Of a stretch of 64,000 nt of DNA, positions 51,928 to 60,888 are shown one piece after another (position 1 is the stretch's first letter; each line of letters begins with the position of its first letter). The stretch covers positions 62,001 through 126,000 of the forward strand of contig ONKD01000012.1 of assembly GCA_900318345.1 (NCBI GenBank), read 5' to 3'. This DNA comes from an uncultured Prevotellaceae bacterium. GTDB lineage: Bacteria; Bacteroidota; Bacteroidia; Bacteroidales; Muribaculaceae. A program made the position numbers and the translations under genes. The notes beneath the pieces are model-generated. The model did no database searches. It was not told the DNA's origin and saw nothing but the letters and a program-made list of their open reading frames with translations.

Positions 51928-53085
51928 TTATAATAGTTTTTTTAGTTCATCCACATCAGGTAAAGCCTTACGATATTCCTCGGGCATTTCTTGAGAAGTC
52001 GTGTATGTCGCCACACCCATTGGTTTGTTGTAGTCTCGTATCACAAATTCAACATATTCACGATTAGCTGATTTACATAAAACAATGCCAATCGATGGAT
52101 TCTCATGTGCTTTCTTGACTTTTGCATCCAATATCGAAAGATAAGCCATCAGTTGCCCGAGATAGGAAGTCTTGAATTCACCTGTTTTCAATTCAATGAC
52201 AACCATTGCATTTAACTCTCGGTTGAAAAAAAGAAGATCAGGGAAATGCTCCACACCATAAACTTCCAGATGATATTGGTTTCCGATAAAAGCAAAATCA
52301 TTTCCAAAAGTCATGATAAATTGCTTGATGTTTTGAACTATCTTTTGTTCAACTACACGTTCGTCAGTGTCAATGCTATCTCTCTCTCCGATTTCCTCAA
52401 CATTAATAAAATCAAGCAGATATTCATCTTTAAACATCATAACAGCTTTTCGAGCCATTAATGACTTGGATATTGTCTGCTGAAAATTATTTGGCATCAG
52501 GTCAATGTGCTCATGTGCATTCTCTTTGATAAGTTTTACTAGTGTTTCGGTGGGAAGGTGTTCCTCTGCCGTACGGCGAATATAGTAGTATCGGGCTGAA
52601 ATGTCTTTAACTCTTGAAAAGATTTCCACATGATGTGTAAACGGCACCTTAAAAAAATCCTCAATAGGGAAATCTTTAGTTTCGTGTAATAATATTGTTG
52701 GGTATATATTAATGGCGTCGTCCGTCTTAACGGACGAATTACCTTGGTTCAAATCGTCCGTTGTAACGGACGAATTAGCATCAAGGAAAGCCCAGTTATC
52801 ATAAAATAGCCTCATTTTTTTAAGGCTTGTTGCTGAAAACCCCCTTAATCCTGGTAGTTCTCGCCGTAGCTGTTGGCTAATGGATTCTAATGCTCCCTGT
52901 CCCCAAACACCTTTTCTTGTATGATGAGAGAGATATTTGCCAATACTAAAATAAACTGTCAGTTGGACGCGGTTAACGTTTTTGGCAGCTTCGTATTGGC
53001 TCTGAAGAATTGCCGTCTTGATTGCTTCGACAGCAACCCGATAATCAGTTGAAGATTGGTGCTGAGGCTTGATTTCTTTATCCAT
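51928..53085 (-). CDS. YhcG-type PDDEXK nuclease (DUF1016)
   Basis: This 385-residue protein has an N-terminal DUF1016 domain (about 10-150: YFSIGKYLSHHTRKGVWGQG, REL-PGLRGFSATSLKKMRL). The C-terminal PDDEXK nuclease domain (about 235-365) shows PDLLFFNRELNAMVVIELKT, with D and ExK placed for metal-dependent cleavage. The gene is clearly A/T-richer than its neighbours, a sign of transfer. Between the domains is a short repeat, NSSVTTDDLNQG/NSSVKTDD, encoded by two 24-base near-repeats (52718-52741, 52754-52777) 36 bases apart. Such nucleases are linked to defence or toxin-like roles, not proven. Confidence 0.88.
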   Translation of the reverse strand: MDKEIKPQHQSSTDYRVAVEAIKTAILQSQYEAAKNVNRVQLTVYFSIGKYLSHHTRKGVWGQGALESISQQLRRELPGLRGFSATSLKKMRLFYDNWAFLDANSSVTTDDLNQGNSSVKTDDAINIYPTILLHETKDFPIEDFFKVPFTHHVEIFSRVKDISARYYYIRRTAEEHLPTETLVKLIKENAHEHIDLMPNNFQQTISKSLMARKAVMMFKDEYLLDFINVEEIGERDSIDTDERVVEQKIVQNIKQFIMTFGNDFAFIGNQYHLEVYGVEHFPDLLFFNRELNAMVVIELKTGEFKTSYLGQLMAYLSILDAKVKKAHENPSIGIVLCKSANREYVEFVIRDYNKPMGVATYTTSQEMPEEYRKALPDVDELKKLL

Positions 53086-53112
53086 TTTTCAAGAAATGAG
53101 AGATTTGATAAG

Positions 53113-54105
53113 TCAAATAGATTGTGTCAGGGTGAATGCGCAGCTGGCGATGCAGGCGGCGGTGAATAACAGGATAAACAGGTAGCGGTAGGGGGCGGCG
53201 CGCAGGGTGTGGACATGAGCCACCTGGACGGCGACGGTGAGGTTGAGCAACGGCAGATAGACTGCCAAGTGCTTGAAGTCAAGGCACAGGGCGATGAGCG
53301 CCAACACCAGCACGATGATAAAAAAGATGTTATACACGCGCGTCTGGAGCCTGTAATTCATGATGGTGTAGAGATTCATCACCGCCAGCACCACACCCAG
53401 GAGGGCTGTCGTTGCCACTAGGATGGTGAGGTGGCTAGTCCATGCATCCCTGGTCATCAACCACAAGCCCTCGAAGTGGGGTAGGGCAAAATGGGCTGGA
53501 GTTGTGATGCCCAGGCCCAGGGCGATCCAGAAGGGGGTGACCAACCCGAAAAGCATGGCCAGCACACCCTTGAGCCCCATTGCCCGCATGTTCATGAATC
53601 CCAGCAGATAGGCAGGAATGAGCACCAGGAAACCATAGTGGACCATCATGCCGGCTGTCACTATCGTGAAGATGAGGAAAATGCTGTATTGCGAGTGATG
53701 GTCCTGATAGGAGGCGAACAGCGGCATGAGCGTCAAGGCCGTCACCAGCGCGAGCAGTGTGCCCGCGTTAAAGGAGACCAGCCCCGAGGGGTTGGCCATG
53801 TTCAAAAGGAAGAATGCCGACACAAACAGGTGGGTCATCGACCGCACATAGGTAAACACCTTGTTGATCGCCAACAGGATGCCCCCCGTGAGCAACAGGC
53901 ACAGCACGTTGACCGTGGCCGAGAGCGGGGCGTTGGCGATGAGTGGCTCAAGGAGCGTGAAAAAGACGCCATTCTCGCTGGTTGTCGAGGGCTGCACTCC
54001 CAACGAGAGCGCTGCAGCGGCACTCACTACAAGCGCCACTGCACACAGCACCATGAAGGCGCGTCCATTGAAGTACTCGTTGATATGATCCTGCCTAGAC
54101 ATCAC
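53113..54105 (-). CDS. Polytopic membrane protein of unknown function
   Basis: This 330-residue protein has about nine or ten hydrophobic segments, for example AFMVLCAVALVVSAAAALSL, NVLCLLLTGGILLAINKVF, LLALVTALTLMPLFASY, IFLIFTIVTAGMMVHYGFLV and YNIFFIIVLVLALIALCLDF. It resembles the Bacteroidota membrane-protein family annotated as DUF6427, but I am not sure of that. It lies 28 bases before the YhcG gene. The upstream gap contains the hairpin 54119-54192. Confidence 0.65.
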   Translation of the reverse strand: MMSRQDHINEYFNGRAFMVLCAVALVVSAAAALSLGVQPSTTSENGVFFTLLEPLIANAPLSATVNVLCLLLTGGILLAINKVFTYVRSMTHLFVSAFFLLNMANPSGLVSFNAGTLLALVTALTLMPLFASYQDHHSQYSIFLIFTIVTAGMMVHYGFLVLIPAYLLGFMNMRAMGLKGVLAMLFGLVTPFWIALGLGITTPAHFALPHFEGLWLMTRDAWTSHLTILVATTALLGVVLAVMNLYTIMNYRLQTRVYNIFFIIVLVLALIALCLDFKHLAVYLPLLNLTVAVQVAHVHTLRAAPYRYLFILLFTAACIASCAFTLTQSI

Positions 54106-54118
54106 ACCTGGTTATGTG

Positions 54119-54192
54119 AACTACGAATTACACAAATTGCACAAATCGCTTGGTTGGAGAAACCGTTTGTTTAATTCGTGTAACTCGTAGTT
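54119..54192. repeat. Long inverted repeat (AACTACGAATTACAC family)
   Basis: The arms AACTACGAATTACAC (54119-54133) and GTGTAACTCGTAGTT (54178-54192) match with one mismatch. The element is related to 56711-56777 and to a fragment near 50713. It lies between the membrane protein and the methyltransferase, both on the minus strand. Confidence 0.65.
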
Positions 54193-54208
54193 GATCAAAA
54201 TTCTATCA

Positions 54209-55921
54209 CTATTCTTCGTTGTTACCTTTGGGCGTGTCGTCGGTGGGCTCGTTCAGGTCACGCCGTTTCCAGCTCTTGCGGCGGCCATGGATAATGGGCA
54301 CTTCCTTGTCGGCGCTGAGCGTGGGTTTGCGGTCACGCAGGATACGCTTGGCAAACGCTGCTGAATGGCGGAATTCCTGATCAAAGTCATCATCATAGCG
54401 ACCTTCCTTGTCGCGGTTGTCCACGTCGGCCATCATGCGGCGGTCGCGGGCGATTTTGGCGCGGCGCAGGCGCTCCTCATCGCTAATCGGAGCCTCGTCA
54501 CGGCGGGGACGTTCGTCGTCAAAGCGGCGGGGACCACGAGGACGGTCATCATCGCGGCGGGGGCCACGGCGGTCGTCATCAAAGCGACGTGGTCCACGGG
54601 GACGCTCGTCGTCAAAACGGCGCCTGGGGCGATCTCTGTCTTCGCGCCTGGGTCGGTCATCGTCAAAGCGGCGACGGGGGCGTTCCTCGCCGCCCACCTT
54701 GTTGTAGTTGCCCTTGCTGCGCTCGCTGGCACGGAAGTCCTCGTTGCGGATGTGCTCACCGCGCTCCCTCAACTCGTCATATCGACCCTCAAAGATGACA
54801 AACTGCAGCAGTTCGCAGTCGAGTCCGCCATTGTTGAGTGCATACTTCACCGAGGGTTTCAAGCCGATCTTGAAATACTGCTCCTTGTCATAGCAGATGA
54901 GCCACACGTTATATCCCTTGAAGGTGTGCTTGAAGATAAAGCCCATGTCGCTATAGAACTGGTCAATGTCCTCGATATTGAGCCGCTCGCCATAGGGCGG
55001 GTTGCTGATGAGTGTGCCGCCAGGGGGCACCAGCTCGATGTCCCTGATGTCGCGGCGCTCGAGCTCGATGTATTTGTTCATTCCAGCGCTCTTGACGTTG
55101 GCGCGGGCGATGGCAATTGCCTTGCCCTCGATGTCACTGCCATAAATCTTGTGGGTAAATTCCCGCTCGGCGCTGTCGTCGTTGTAAATCGTGTTGAAGA
55201 GTTCCTCGTCATAGTCGGGCCACTGCTGGAAGGCGTAGTTGTCACGATACACGCCCGGAGCGGTGTTGGTGGCGATGAGCGCTGCCTCGATGAGGAAGGT
55301 GCCTGAGCCGCACATGGGGTCAATCAGGTCGGTCTCACCGCGCCATCCGCTCAGCATGATGATGCCGGCCGCGAGCACCTCGTTGATGGGCGCGTCGGTC
55401 TGAGCTGTGCGCCATCCGCGCTTGAACAGCGGGTCACCACTGCTGTCGAGCGACAGTGTCACCTCGCGTCCCGAGATGTGGACGTCAAAACGGATATCAG
55501 GATTGGTGAGGCGGATGCTGGGCCGCTTGCCATATTTCTCGTTAAAGAAGTCAGCGATGGCGTCCTTGACACGATAGGTGACAAAGCGCGAGTTAGTAAA
55601 GTCCTCGCTATAGACGGTGGCATCGATGGCAAATGTCGTTTTCACGGTCATCAGCTGCTCCCAATCAAACGACTTGAGCTGCTCATAGAGGTCATCGGCG
55701 CCTGTTGAACGCAGTTTGATAAACGGTTTGAGCACACGCACGGCCGTTCGGCAGGCAAAGTTTGCCCGATAGAGCATCTCCTTGTCGCCCTTGAAGGCTA
55801 CCACGCGGTTTCCCTCGGTCACATCCTCGGCCCCCAGGGCTCGCAATTCATCGGCGAGCACGCCTTCCAAACCCAGGAAGGTCTTCGCCACCATGTCAAA
55901 TTTGTCGGTCATCATGTTCAA
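54209..55921 (-). CDS. THUMP-domain 23S rRNA methyltransferase with Arg/Asp-rich tail (RlmL-like)
   Basis: This 570-residue protein has an N-terminal THUMP/RNA-binding part (about 5-165), then a SAM methyltransferase domain (about 170-385): LIDPMCGSGTFLIEAALIAT (motif I), KIYGSDIEGKAIAIARANVK and NPPYGERL, where NPPY is the N2-guanine signature. It corresponds to the N-terminal half of RlmL (G2445 m2G). Residues about 420-500 are low-complexity repeats of RPRR, RFDD and RGPRR, and the tail ends RKSWKRRDLNEPTDDTPK. Such RD-rich tails promote RNA binding or condensates. TACCTTTG on the minus strand (55939-55946) is the -7 element. Confidence 0.9.
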   Translation of the reverse strand: MNMMTDKFDMVAKTFLGLEGVLADELRALGAEDVTEGNRVVAFKGDKEMLYRANFACRTAVRVLKPFIKLRSTGADDLYEQLKSFDWEQLMTVKTTFAIDATVYSEDFTNSRFVTYRVKDAIADFFNEKYGKRPSIRLTNPDIRFDVHISGREVTLSLDSSGDPLFKRGWRTAQTDAPINEVLAAGIIMLSGWRGETDLIDPMCGSGTFLIEAALIATNTAPGVYRDNYAFQQWPDYDEELFNTIYNDDSAEREFTHKIYGSDIEGKAIAIARANVKSAGMNKYIELERRDIRDIELVPPGGTLISNPPYGERLNIEDIDQFYSDMGFIFKHTFKGYNVWLICYDKEQYFKIGLKPSVKYALNNGGLDCELLQFVIFEGRYDELRERGEHIRNEDFRASERSKGNYNKVGGEERPRRRFDDDRPRREDRDRPRRRFDDERPRGPRRFDDDRRGPRRDDDRPRGPRRFDDERPRRDEAPISDEERLRRAKIARDRRMMADVDNRDKEGRYDDDFDQEFRHSAAFAKRILRDRKPTLSADKEVPIIHGRRKSWKRRDLNEPTDDTPKGNNEE

Positions 55922-56040
55922 TCAATCTTAGATTGCCGCAAAGGTACGAATAAGTTTTCACTTGATGCTTTTCGAGAGGCGGTTTTTTCGACGATGGAAA
56001 AAACTGGGGGCGAGAAAATGGATACTATGAACTATTTTTG

Positions 56041-56048
56041 TACCTTTG
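56041..56048 (+). promoter_or_regulatory. -7 element of the slyD gene
   Basis: TACCTTTG lies 43 bases upstream of the start at 56091, with no clear -33 match. Confidence 0.5.
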
Positions 56049-56090
56049 CGCCTCAATTCATTATCAATCATGTAATCAATTCAGTAAAGA

Positions 56091-56690
56091 ATGGAAAAGA
56101 TTCAAGCAGGAAAATATGTGGAGCTCGTGTATGAGATCCTGGTAGTAAACGGCGATGAGCAGATGAGTGTGTTCAAGTTCAACAAGGAGCACCCCGATGC
56201 ATTTGTCTTCGGCATGGACCCGTCGTTGATCGAGGGCTTCCAGACCAATATCATGGGACTGGAGCAGGGCGCAGAGTTTGATTTCACGCTCAAGCCCGAG
56301 GAGGCCTTTGGCGTGAAGAGCCCGGACCTCATCTATGAGCTGGAAAAAGAGATTTTCCACGTGGAGGGCAAGTTTGACGCCGAGAACATCCGCGAGGGTG
56401 CGCGTGTACCCATGATGACCCAGGAGGGCATGCGTGTGGAGGGCATCGTGCTCAAGGTGACCGACGACAAGGTGGTGATGGACTTCAACCACCAGTTGGC
56501 CGGCGAGACGGTGCGCTACAAGGGATTTGTCCAGGTCGTGCGCGACGCTAAGCCCGAGGAGCTTCAGCCCCATCACCACGGCTGTGGATGCGGTTGTGAG
56601 TCCTGTGGCGATGACTGCGGCCACGACCACTGTGGCGATGACTGCGGCCACGACCACTGTGGCGAAGGCTGCGACTGCGGCCACTGCTAA
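56091..56690 (+). CDS. slyD: FKBP-type peptidyl-prolyl isomerase, SlyD type with metal-binding tail
   Basis: This 199-residue protein has an FKBP/SlyD isomerase domain with the insert-in-flap: KYVELVYEILVVNGDEQMSV, FVFGMDPSLIEGFQTNIMGL, PEEAFGVKSPDLIYELEKEI, VPMMTQEGMRVEGIV. The C-terminal 38 residues are extremely His/Cys-rich (HHHGCGCGCESCGDDCGHDH, then two more CGHDHCG units), typical of SlyD nickel/zinc tails but Cys-heavy. SlyD acts as a chaperone and metal reservoir. The adjacent deoC gene codes for a related Cys/His stretch. Confidence 0.93.
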   Translation: MEKIQAGKYVELVYEILVVNGDEQMSVFKFNKEHPDAFVFGMDPSLIEGFQTNIMGLEQGAEFDFTLKPEEAFGVKSPDLIYELEKEIFHVEGKFDAENIREGARVPMMTQEGMRVEGIVLKVTDDKVVMDFNHQLAGETVRYKGFVQVVRDAKPEELQPHHHGCGCGCESCGDDCGHDHCGDDCGHDHCGEGCDCGHC

Positions 56691-56710
56691 CACGCGGCAC
56701 GATTTGTTTA

Positions 56711-56777
56711 CTACAAATTACACGAATTTTACGAATAATTCTTTCAATAGAATTTGTAAAATCCGTGTAATTTGTAG
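56711..56777. repeat. Long inverted repeat between slyD and deoC
   Basis: 22-base arms, CTACAAATTACACG-ATTTTAC and GTAAAAT-CGTGTAATTTGTAG, are perfect except at one position, around a 23-base loop. It may end both convergent transcripts. Sequence and arrangement resemble 54119-54192. Confidence 0.7.
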
Positions 56778-56796
56778 TTTTATGTAACCGTGAGAG

Positions 56797-57741
56797 TTAG
56801 AAGGGCTTGTCGTCGGTGCCGCTGAAGGACTGGAACAGGGCGTTGGCGAGGCTTGACGCGCCGATGCGGAAGTAGCGGTTGTTGAGCCACTGCTCGCCCA
56901 GCACCTCCTTGACGATGGTGTAGTACTTGACAGCGTCCTCGGTCGAGCGGATGCCTCCCGAAGCCTTGAAGCCCACCATGCGGCCGTGCTGGATGAAGTA
57001 CTCCTTGATGCACTGGCACATCACATAGGCGGCCTCGAGCGAGGCGCCAGGATAGATCTTTCCCGTGGAAGTCTTGATGAAGTCGCAGCCCGAGTACATC
57101 GACAGGATGCTGGCGTTGCGGATGTTCTCGGCGGTCTTCAAATAGCCTGACTCAAGGATGACCTTCAAGGGACGCTCGCCCACGACTTGCTTGATCTCGG
57201 CAATTTCATCACACAATTCCTCGTAGGCCTCATCCTTGAAGTAGCCCACGTTGAGCACGATGTCCACCTCGTCGGCACCGTCGGCGACGGCAAGTGCGGT
57301 CTCGGCGATTTTGGTCTCGATATGGGCCTGTGACGAGGGGAAGCAGGCGCTGCACACGGCAACGTCCACACCGCTCACCTCGAGCGTGCCGCGCACCACG
57401 GCGGCAAAGTTGCTGTACACACAGATGGCGGCAACGTTCTTGTACTGCGGATAGTTGTTGTCAAAGTCGTTGACCTTTTGCACAAACTGTGCCACGCTGC
57501 GCTCGCTGTCCTCGGTGGCGAGGGTGGTCAGGTCCACGCAGTTGAGCAGGAACTGCTGCACCTCGGGCGTGTTGTTCTCGGCAGCGTGCTTGTCGATGAT
57601 TTCCTGCACGGCGGCAGCCACGGCAGCGTCGTCGATGGTGACGTTGCTCTGGTTGATGGCGGTCATGTACTTGTCGGCCACGGGCTTGTGGTCATGGTGT
57701 TCGCAGCCGCAGCCGCAGTGTTCATGTTCGTGATTGCTCAT
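56797..57741 (-). CDS. deoC: Deoxyribose-phosphate aldolase with His/Cys-rich N-terminus
   Basis: This protein has 314 residues from MSNHEHEHCGCGCEHHDHK; the longer frame from 57849 adds 36 unlikely residues. DeoC is a TIM barrel: the Schiff-base Lys is K223 in FIKTSTG and the second Lys K259 in VGFKASGGIR. DVAVCSACFPSS and DEVDIVLNVGYFKD are family segments. It cleaves 2-deoxyribose 5-phosphate to acetaldehyde and glyceraldehyde 3-phosphate. DeoC normally lacks the Cys/His N-terminus of about 18 residues, which here resembles the SlyD tail. The mazG gene ends 20 bases upstream of its start. Confidence 0.93.
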   Translation of the reverse strand: MSNHEHEHCGCGCEHHDHKPVADKYMTAINQSNVTIDDAAVAAAVQEIIDKHAAENNTPEVQQFLLNCVDLTTLATEDSERSVAQFVQKVNDFDNNYPQYKNVAAICVYSNFAAVVRGTLEVSGVDVAVCSACFPSSQAHIETKIAETALAVADGADEVDIVLNVGYFKDEAYEELCDEIAEIKQVVGERPLKVILESGYLKTAENIRNASILSMYSGCDFIKTSTGKIYPGASLEAAYVMCQCIKEYFIQHGRMVGFKASGGIRSTEDAVKYYTIVKEVLGEQWLNNRYFRIGASSLANALFQSFSGTDDKPF

Positions 57742-57760
57742 AGTCTCGTAGATGATTTTT

Positions 57761-58093
57761 TTATGATTGGTTAATAAGTTTCTTGTTATCAAGGTGGCGG
57801 TGGCTGTCGCGGCTGGTCTTCTTGGCGAAGTTGCGCTCCAGGGCGGCATCCAGGTCGATGCCCGTCTGGTTGGCCAGGCACATCACCACCCACATCACGT
57901 CGGCCAGTTCATCGGCCAGGTCCAGATCGTCACCCGGCTTGCTCGACTGGTCGCCGTAGCGTCGCGCGATGACCCGCGCCACCTCGCCCACTTCCTCGGT
58001 GAGCACCGCCATGTTGGTCAGTTCGCTGAAGTAGCGCACGCCATATTGCTTGATCCAAGCGTCAACCCTCTGTTGTGCTTCTTGTATTGTCAT
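57761..58093 (-). CDS. MazG-like nucleotide pyrophosphohydrolase
   Basis: This 110-residue protein is a small MazG-type all-alpha hydrolase: VLTEEVGEVARVIARRYGDQ (EExxE metal motif) and DLADELADVMWVVMCLANQT (ExxD motif). Such enzymes remove abnormal or excess NTPs. The next gene, deoC, also concerns deoxynucleosides, so a shared role in nucleotide pools is plausible. TACCTTTG (58101-58108 on the minus strand) ends 8 bases before the start codon, so the mRNA would have almost no leader. Confidence 0.88.
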   Translation of the reverse strand: MTIQEAQQRVDAWIKQYGVRYFSELTNMAVLTEEVGEVARVIARRYGDQSSKPGDDLDLADELADVMWVVMCLANQTGIDLDAALERNFAKKTSRDSHRHLDNKKLINQS

Positions 58094-58100
58094 TGTGCCA

Positions 58101-58108
58101 CAAAGGTA
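58101..58108 (-). promoter_or_regulatory. -7 element of the mazG gene, almost leaderless
   Basis: TACCTTTG on the minus strand ends 7 bases before the ATG (58091-58093), so the leader would be about 3 bases long. Confidence 0.5.
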
Positions 58109-58177
58109 CTGCTTTTATTGCACGCAGTCAACCTAGTCATCAATTTATATTTCTAAAAACAGCCTCCTGGGAGTGCG

Positions 58178-60514
58178 TTAATCGATGTTGGGTTCGTCCC
58201 ACACCTTGGTTGTCGTGCAATGTACCATCTGTTGCTGGCGGCCCACCTTGAAGATGAAATCGCCCTCCTCGATGGTCCATTTGCCGTCATCGTTGACAAA
58301 TGCCAGTTTGGTCGCAGGCACCTTGAAGGTCACCGTTGTGGTTTCGCCAGGTTGCAGGTCCACCTTAGTGAAATCGCGCAGCCTCTTGTTGTCGGGGACC
58401 ATCGAGGCGATCAGGTCGCTGGAGTAGAGCAACACGGCATCCTTGCCAGCCACCTTGCCGGTATTCTTGACGTCAACAGTGATGGTGAGCTCGTCCCAGG
58501 GACCAAATTGGCGCTTATCGACAGTCAGGTTGCTGTACTCAAATGTGGTATAGCTCAACCCGTAGCCAAAGGGCCATTGCAGGGACACCTTGGCGTCATA
58601 GTTATAAGCGCCCTCCATGGTGGGCACCTCCTCGCTCACCTTGTAGTCATAGTTGGAGAGCGAGTTGATTTCCTTGGGATAGGTATAGGGCAATCGGGCC
58701 GAGAAGTTGGCGTCGCCGACAAGCAGGTTGGCCAGTGCGTCGGCACCATAGTTGCCCGGCAGCATGATGTGCACCACCGCGTCGGCCAGCGGCTCGATGT
58801 CGGCAATGAGGCGCGGGCGACCCTCATTCAATATCAGCACGATGGGTTTGCCGGTCTTGGCAAGCGCCTTGACCAGGTCGCGCTGGTTGGCTGACAGCCA
58901 TAGGTCGTTGAGGTTACCCGGGGTCTCGCAATAGGAGTTCTCGCCGATGCAGGCCACGATGACATCGACTCCGGCCGCTGCAGCGACCGCTTTATCGATT
59001 TCGGGAGTGAGCTCAGCGTCATAGTTGCCATCCTCGTCATATTTCACACCCTGTTCCAGGATGATGTTCTGCTGTCCGAACTTGTTGCACAGCGCCTCAT
59101 AGATGGTGTTGTACTGCACCGCCAGATCCTCGGCCTTGCTGCCCTGCCAGGTGTAGCTCCAGCCGCCGTCCAGGCAACGCATCTGGTTGGCGTTGGGGCC
59201 TGTGAGCAGGATGCGTGTGCCCTGGCTGAGTGGCAGGATGTTGCCCTTGTTCTTGAGCAGCACCTCGGTCTCCTCGGCAGCGCGCAACGCGATGTCGGCA
59301 TGTTCCTTGCTACCAAATTTCTCATATCCCTTGCCGCCGGTGTTGGGTTGGTCAAACAAGCCCAAGCGGTACTTCACGCGCAGGATGCGGCGCACGGCGT
59401 CATCGATGCGGCTCATGGGCACTGCTCCCTCCTCGACCAGCTCTTTTAACAGGATGCAGAAGTCCACGCTGTAAGGGTCCATGCTCATGTCGATACCGGC
59501 GTTGATGGCGATGCGGATAGCGTCTTTCTTGTCCTTGGCGACGCGTTCGCGCTGGAACAGGTTGTTAATGTCGGCCCAGTCGGTGACAATCATGCCGTCC
59601 CAGTTGAGGTCTTCCTTGAGCCATTGGGTCAGGTATTTGTAACTGGCATGGACGGGCACCCCGTTGATCGAGGCCGAATTGGCCATGACGGTCAATGCGC
59701 CGGCGCGGATGGCCGCCTTGAACGGCTCGAAATATTTCTCACGCAGCATGGCGGGCGACAGGTAGGCCGGCGTACGGTCCTTGCCCGTGAAGGGCGCTCC
59801 GTAAGCAAAATAGTGCTTCACGCTCGTTGCCACGTTGTATTTCCCCAAGTGGTTGGGGTCATCACCCTGGTATCCACGTATCTCGGCCTCGGCCATGCGG
59901 GCGTTGACCAGCGCATCCTCGCCAAAGCTTTCCCAGATGCGTGACCAGCGCGGGTCGCGGCCCAAGTCCAGCACGGGGTTGTACACCCAGGGGCAGTTGG
60001 CGGCGCGGCTCTCATAGGCGGTCACTTGGGCCATGTCGGTCGCTAAGGAGGGGTTAAAGGATGCGCCCAGGTTGATGGGCTGGGGGAACAGCGTACCATT
60101 CTGGACATAGGTCACGCCATGGTTCTGATCCAGACCATAGATGTCGGGGATGCCGATGTGTTGCATCGACTTCTTTTGGATAAGTTTAATCCAGTATTGC
60201 CATTTTTCAACGGGCTGGGCGCGTGTGCCGGGAGCGTTGAGGATGGAGCCCACCTTGTACTTAGAGATGCAGGTGTCGAGCATCGTTTCGTTGAGAATCC
60301 AACCGGCCCCGAGGTTATTAGGGTCGTAGGCACCCATCACGTCAAGGTTCAATTCCAGCATCTGACCGATTTTCTCGTCAAGGGTCATGCGGGACAAGGT
60401 CTTTTCAACTGCGGCCTCGATTTTAGCATCTGGCCTAATTGCCGGGCGAACTTGTGCGGTGCACACCACCGAGCCCAGGAGAAGAATTGCGAGCAGTAAT
60501 GTCTTTTTATTCAT
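58178..60514 (-). CDS. Glycoside hydrolase family 3 beta-glucosidase-type enzyme
   Basis: This 778-residue protein has a signal peptide ([20 protein letters not shown]). GH3 domain order: an N-terminal barrel with [40 protein letters not shown] (substrate-binding) and the nucleophile Asp in VTDWADINN (about residue 310), an alpha/beta domain with [20 protein letters not shown], and a C-terminal fibronectin-like domain (about 680-770: [20 protein letters not shown]). It hydrolyses beta-linked glucosides or xylosides. TAAATTTG on the minus strand at 60546-60553 is the -7 element. No SusCD genes are beside it. Confidence 0.95.
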   Translation of the reverse strand: MNKKTLLLAILLLGSVVCTAQVRPAIRPDAKIEAAVEKTLSRMTLDEKIGQMLELNLDVMGAYDPNNLGAGWILNETMLDTCISKYKVGSILNAPGTRAQPVEKWQYWIKLIQKKSMQHIGIPDIYGLDQNHGVTYVQNGTLFPQPINLGASFNPSLATDMAQVTAYESRAANCPWVYNPVLDLGRDPRWSRIWESFGEDALVNARMAEAEIRGYQGDDPNHLGKYNVATSVKHYFAYGAPFTGKDRTPAYLSPAMLREKYFEPFKAAIRAGALTVMANSASINGVPVHASYKYLTQWLKEDLNWDGMIVTDWADINNLFQRERVAKDKKDAIRIAINAGIDMSMDPYSVDFCILLKELVEEGAVPMSRIDDAVRRILRVKYRLGLFDQPNTGGKGYEKFGSKEHADIALRAAEETEVLLKNKGNILPLSQGTRILLTGPNANQMRCLDGGWSYTWQGSKAEDLAVQYNTIYEALCNKFGQQNIILEQGVKYDEDGNYDAELTPEIDKAVAAAAGVDVIVACIGENSYCETPGNLNDLWLSANQRDLVKALAKTGKPIVLILNEGRPRLIADIEPLADAVVHIMLPGNYGADALANLLVGDANFSARLPYTYPKEINSLSNYDYKVSEEVPTMEGAYNYDAKVSLQWPFGYGLSYTTFEYSNLTVDKRQFGPWDELTITVDVKNTGKVAGKDAVLLYSSDLIASMVPDNKRLRDFTKVDLQPGETTTVTFKVPATKLAFVNDDGKWTIEEGDFIFKVGRQQQMVHCTTTKVWDEPNID

Positions 60515-60739
60515 ATAATTGTTGTTTCTATTAATTCTTAAACCGCAAATTTAGAAATAATTCCCGATTTAAGGGCCAGTTGATATAAAGAAAATGATTA
60601 GCGCCCGAGAAGGAGGCAGGCTGAAGGGGCTGTGACATAATTCATCTGCTTGAATTATAACCGCCCTGCGGTTGTTTAAACTAGGCGGTGAATCAGCCGT
60701 TGGGGTCGCCGCTGGCGACATTTTCTCTAGTTATCTTCT

Positions 60740-60801
60740 CCCCCCGTGCTGACCGATTCACTCGCTGCGCTCGTTCATACGGTCACCTCGAGGGGTTACT
60801 C
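60740..60801. repeat. Dispersed repeat C, copy 2
   Basis: The reverse complement of 11295-11356 (58 of 62 identical), starting CCCCCCGTGCTGACCGATTC. Similarity continues weakly to about 60860. Confidence 0.7.
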
Positions 60802-60888
60802 AGCGGGTTGCCCTTACGGGGCGTCAACAACGTCCCCTCCGAGTGCAGGCAGCGGGTCGCTCTGATGTGCGTCAACGCAACCTGGTTG

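Noticed and set aside
52718..52777. Short inverted repeats in the YhcG gene as an insertion site
   Set aside because: The two blocks are direct repeats in frame (24 bases, 36 apart) and form part of the coding linker, with no flanking element.
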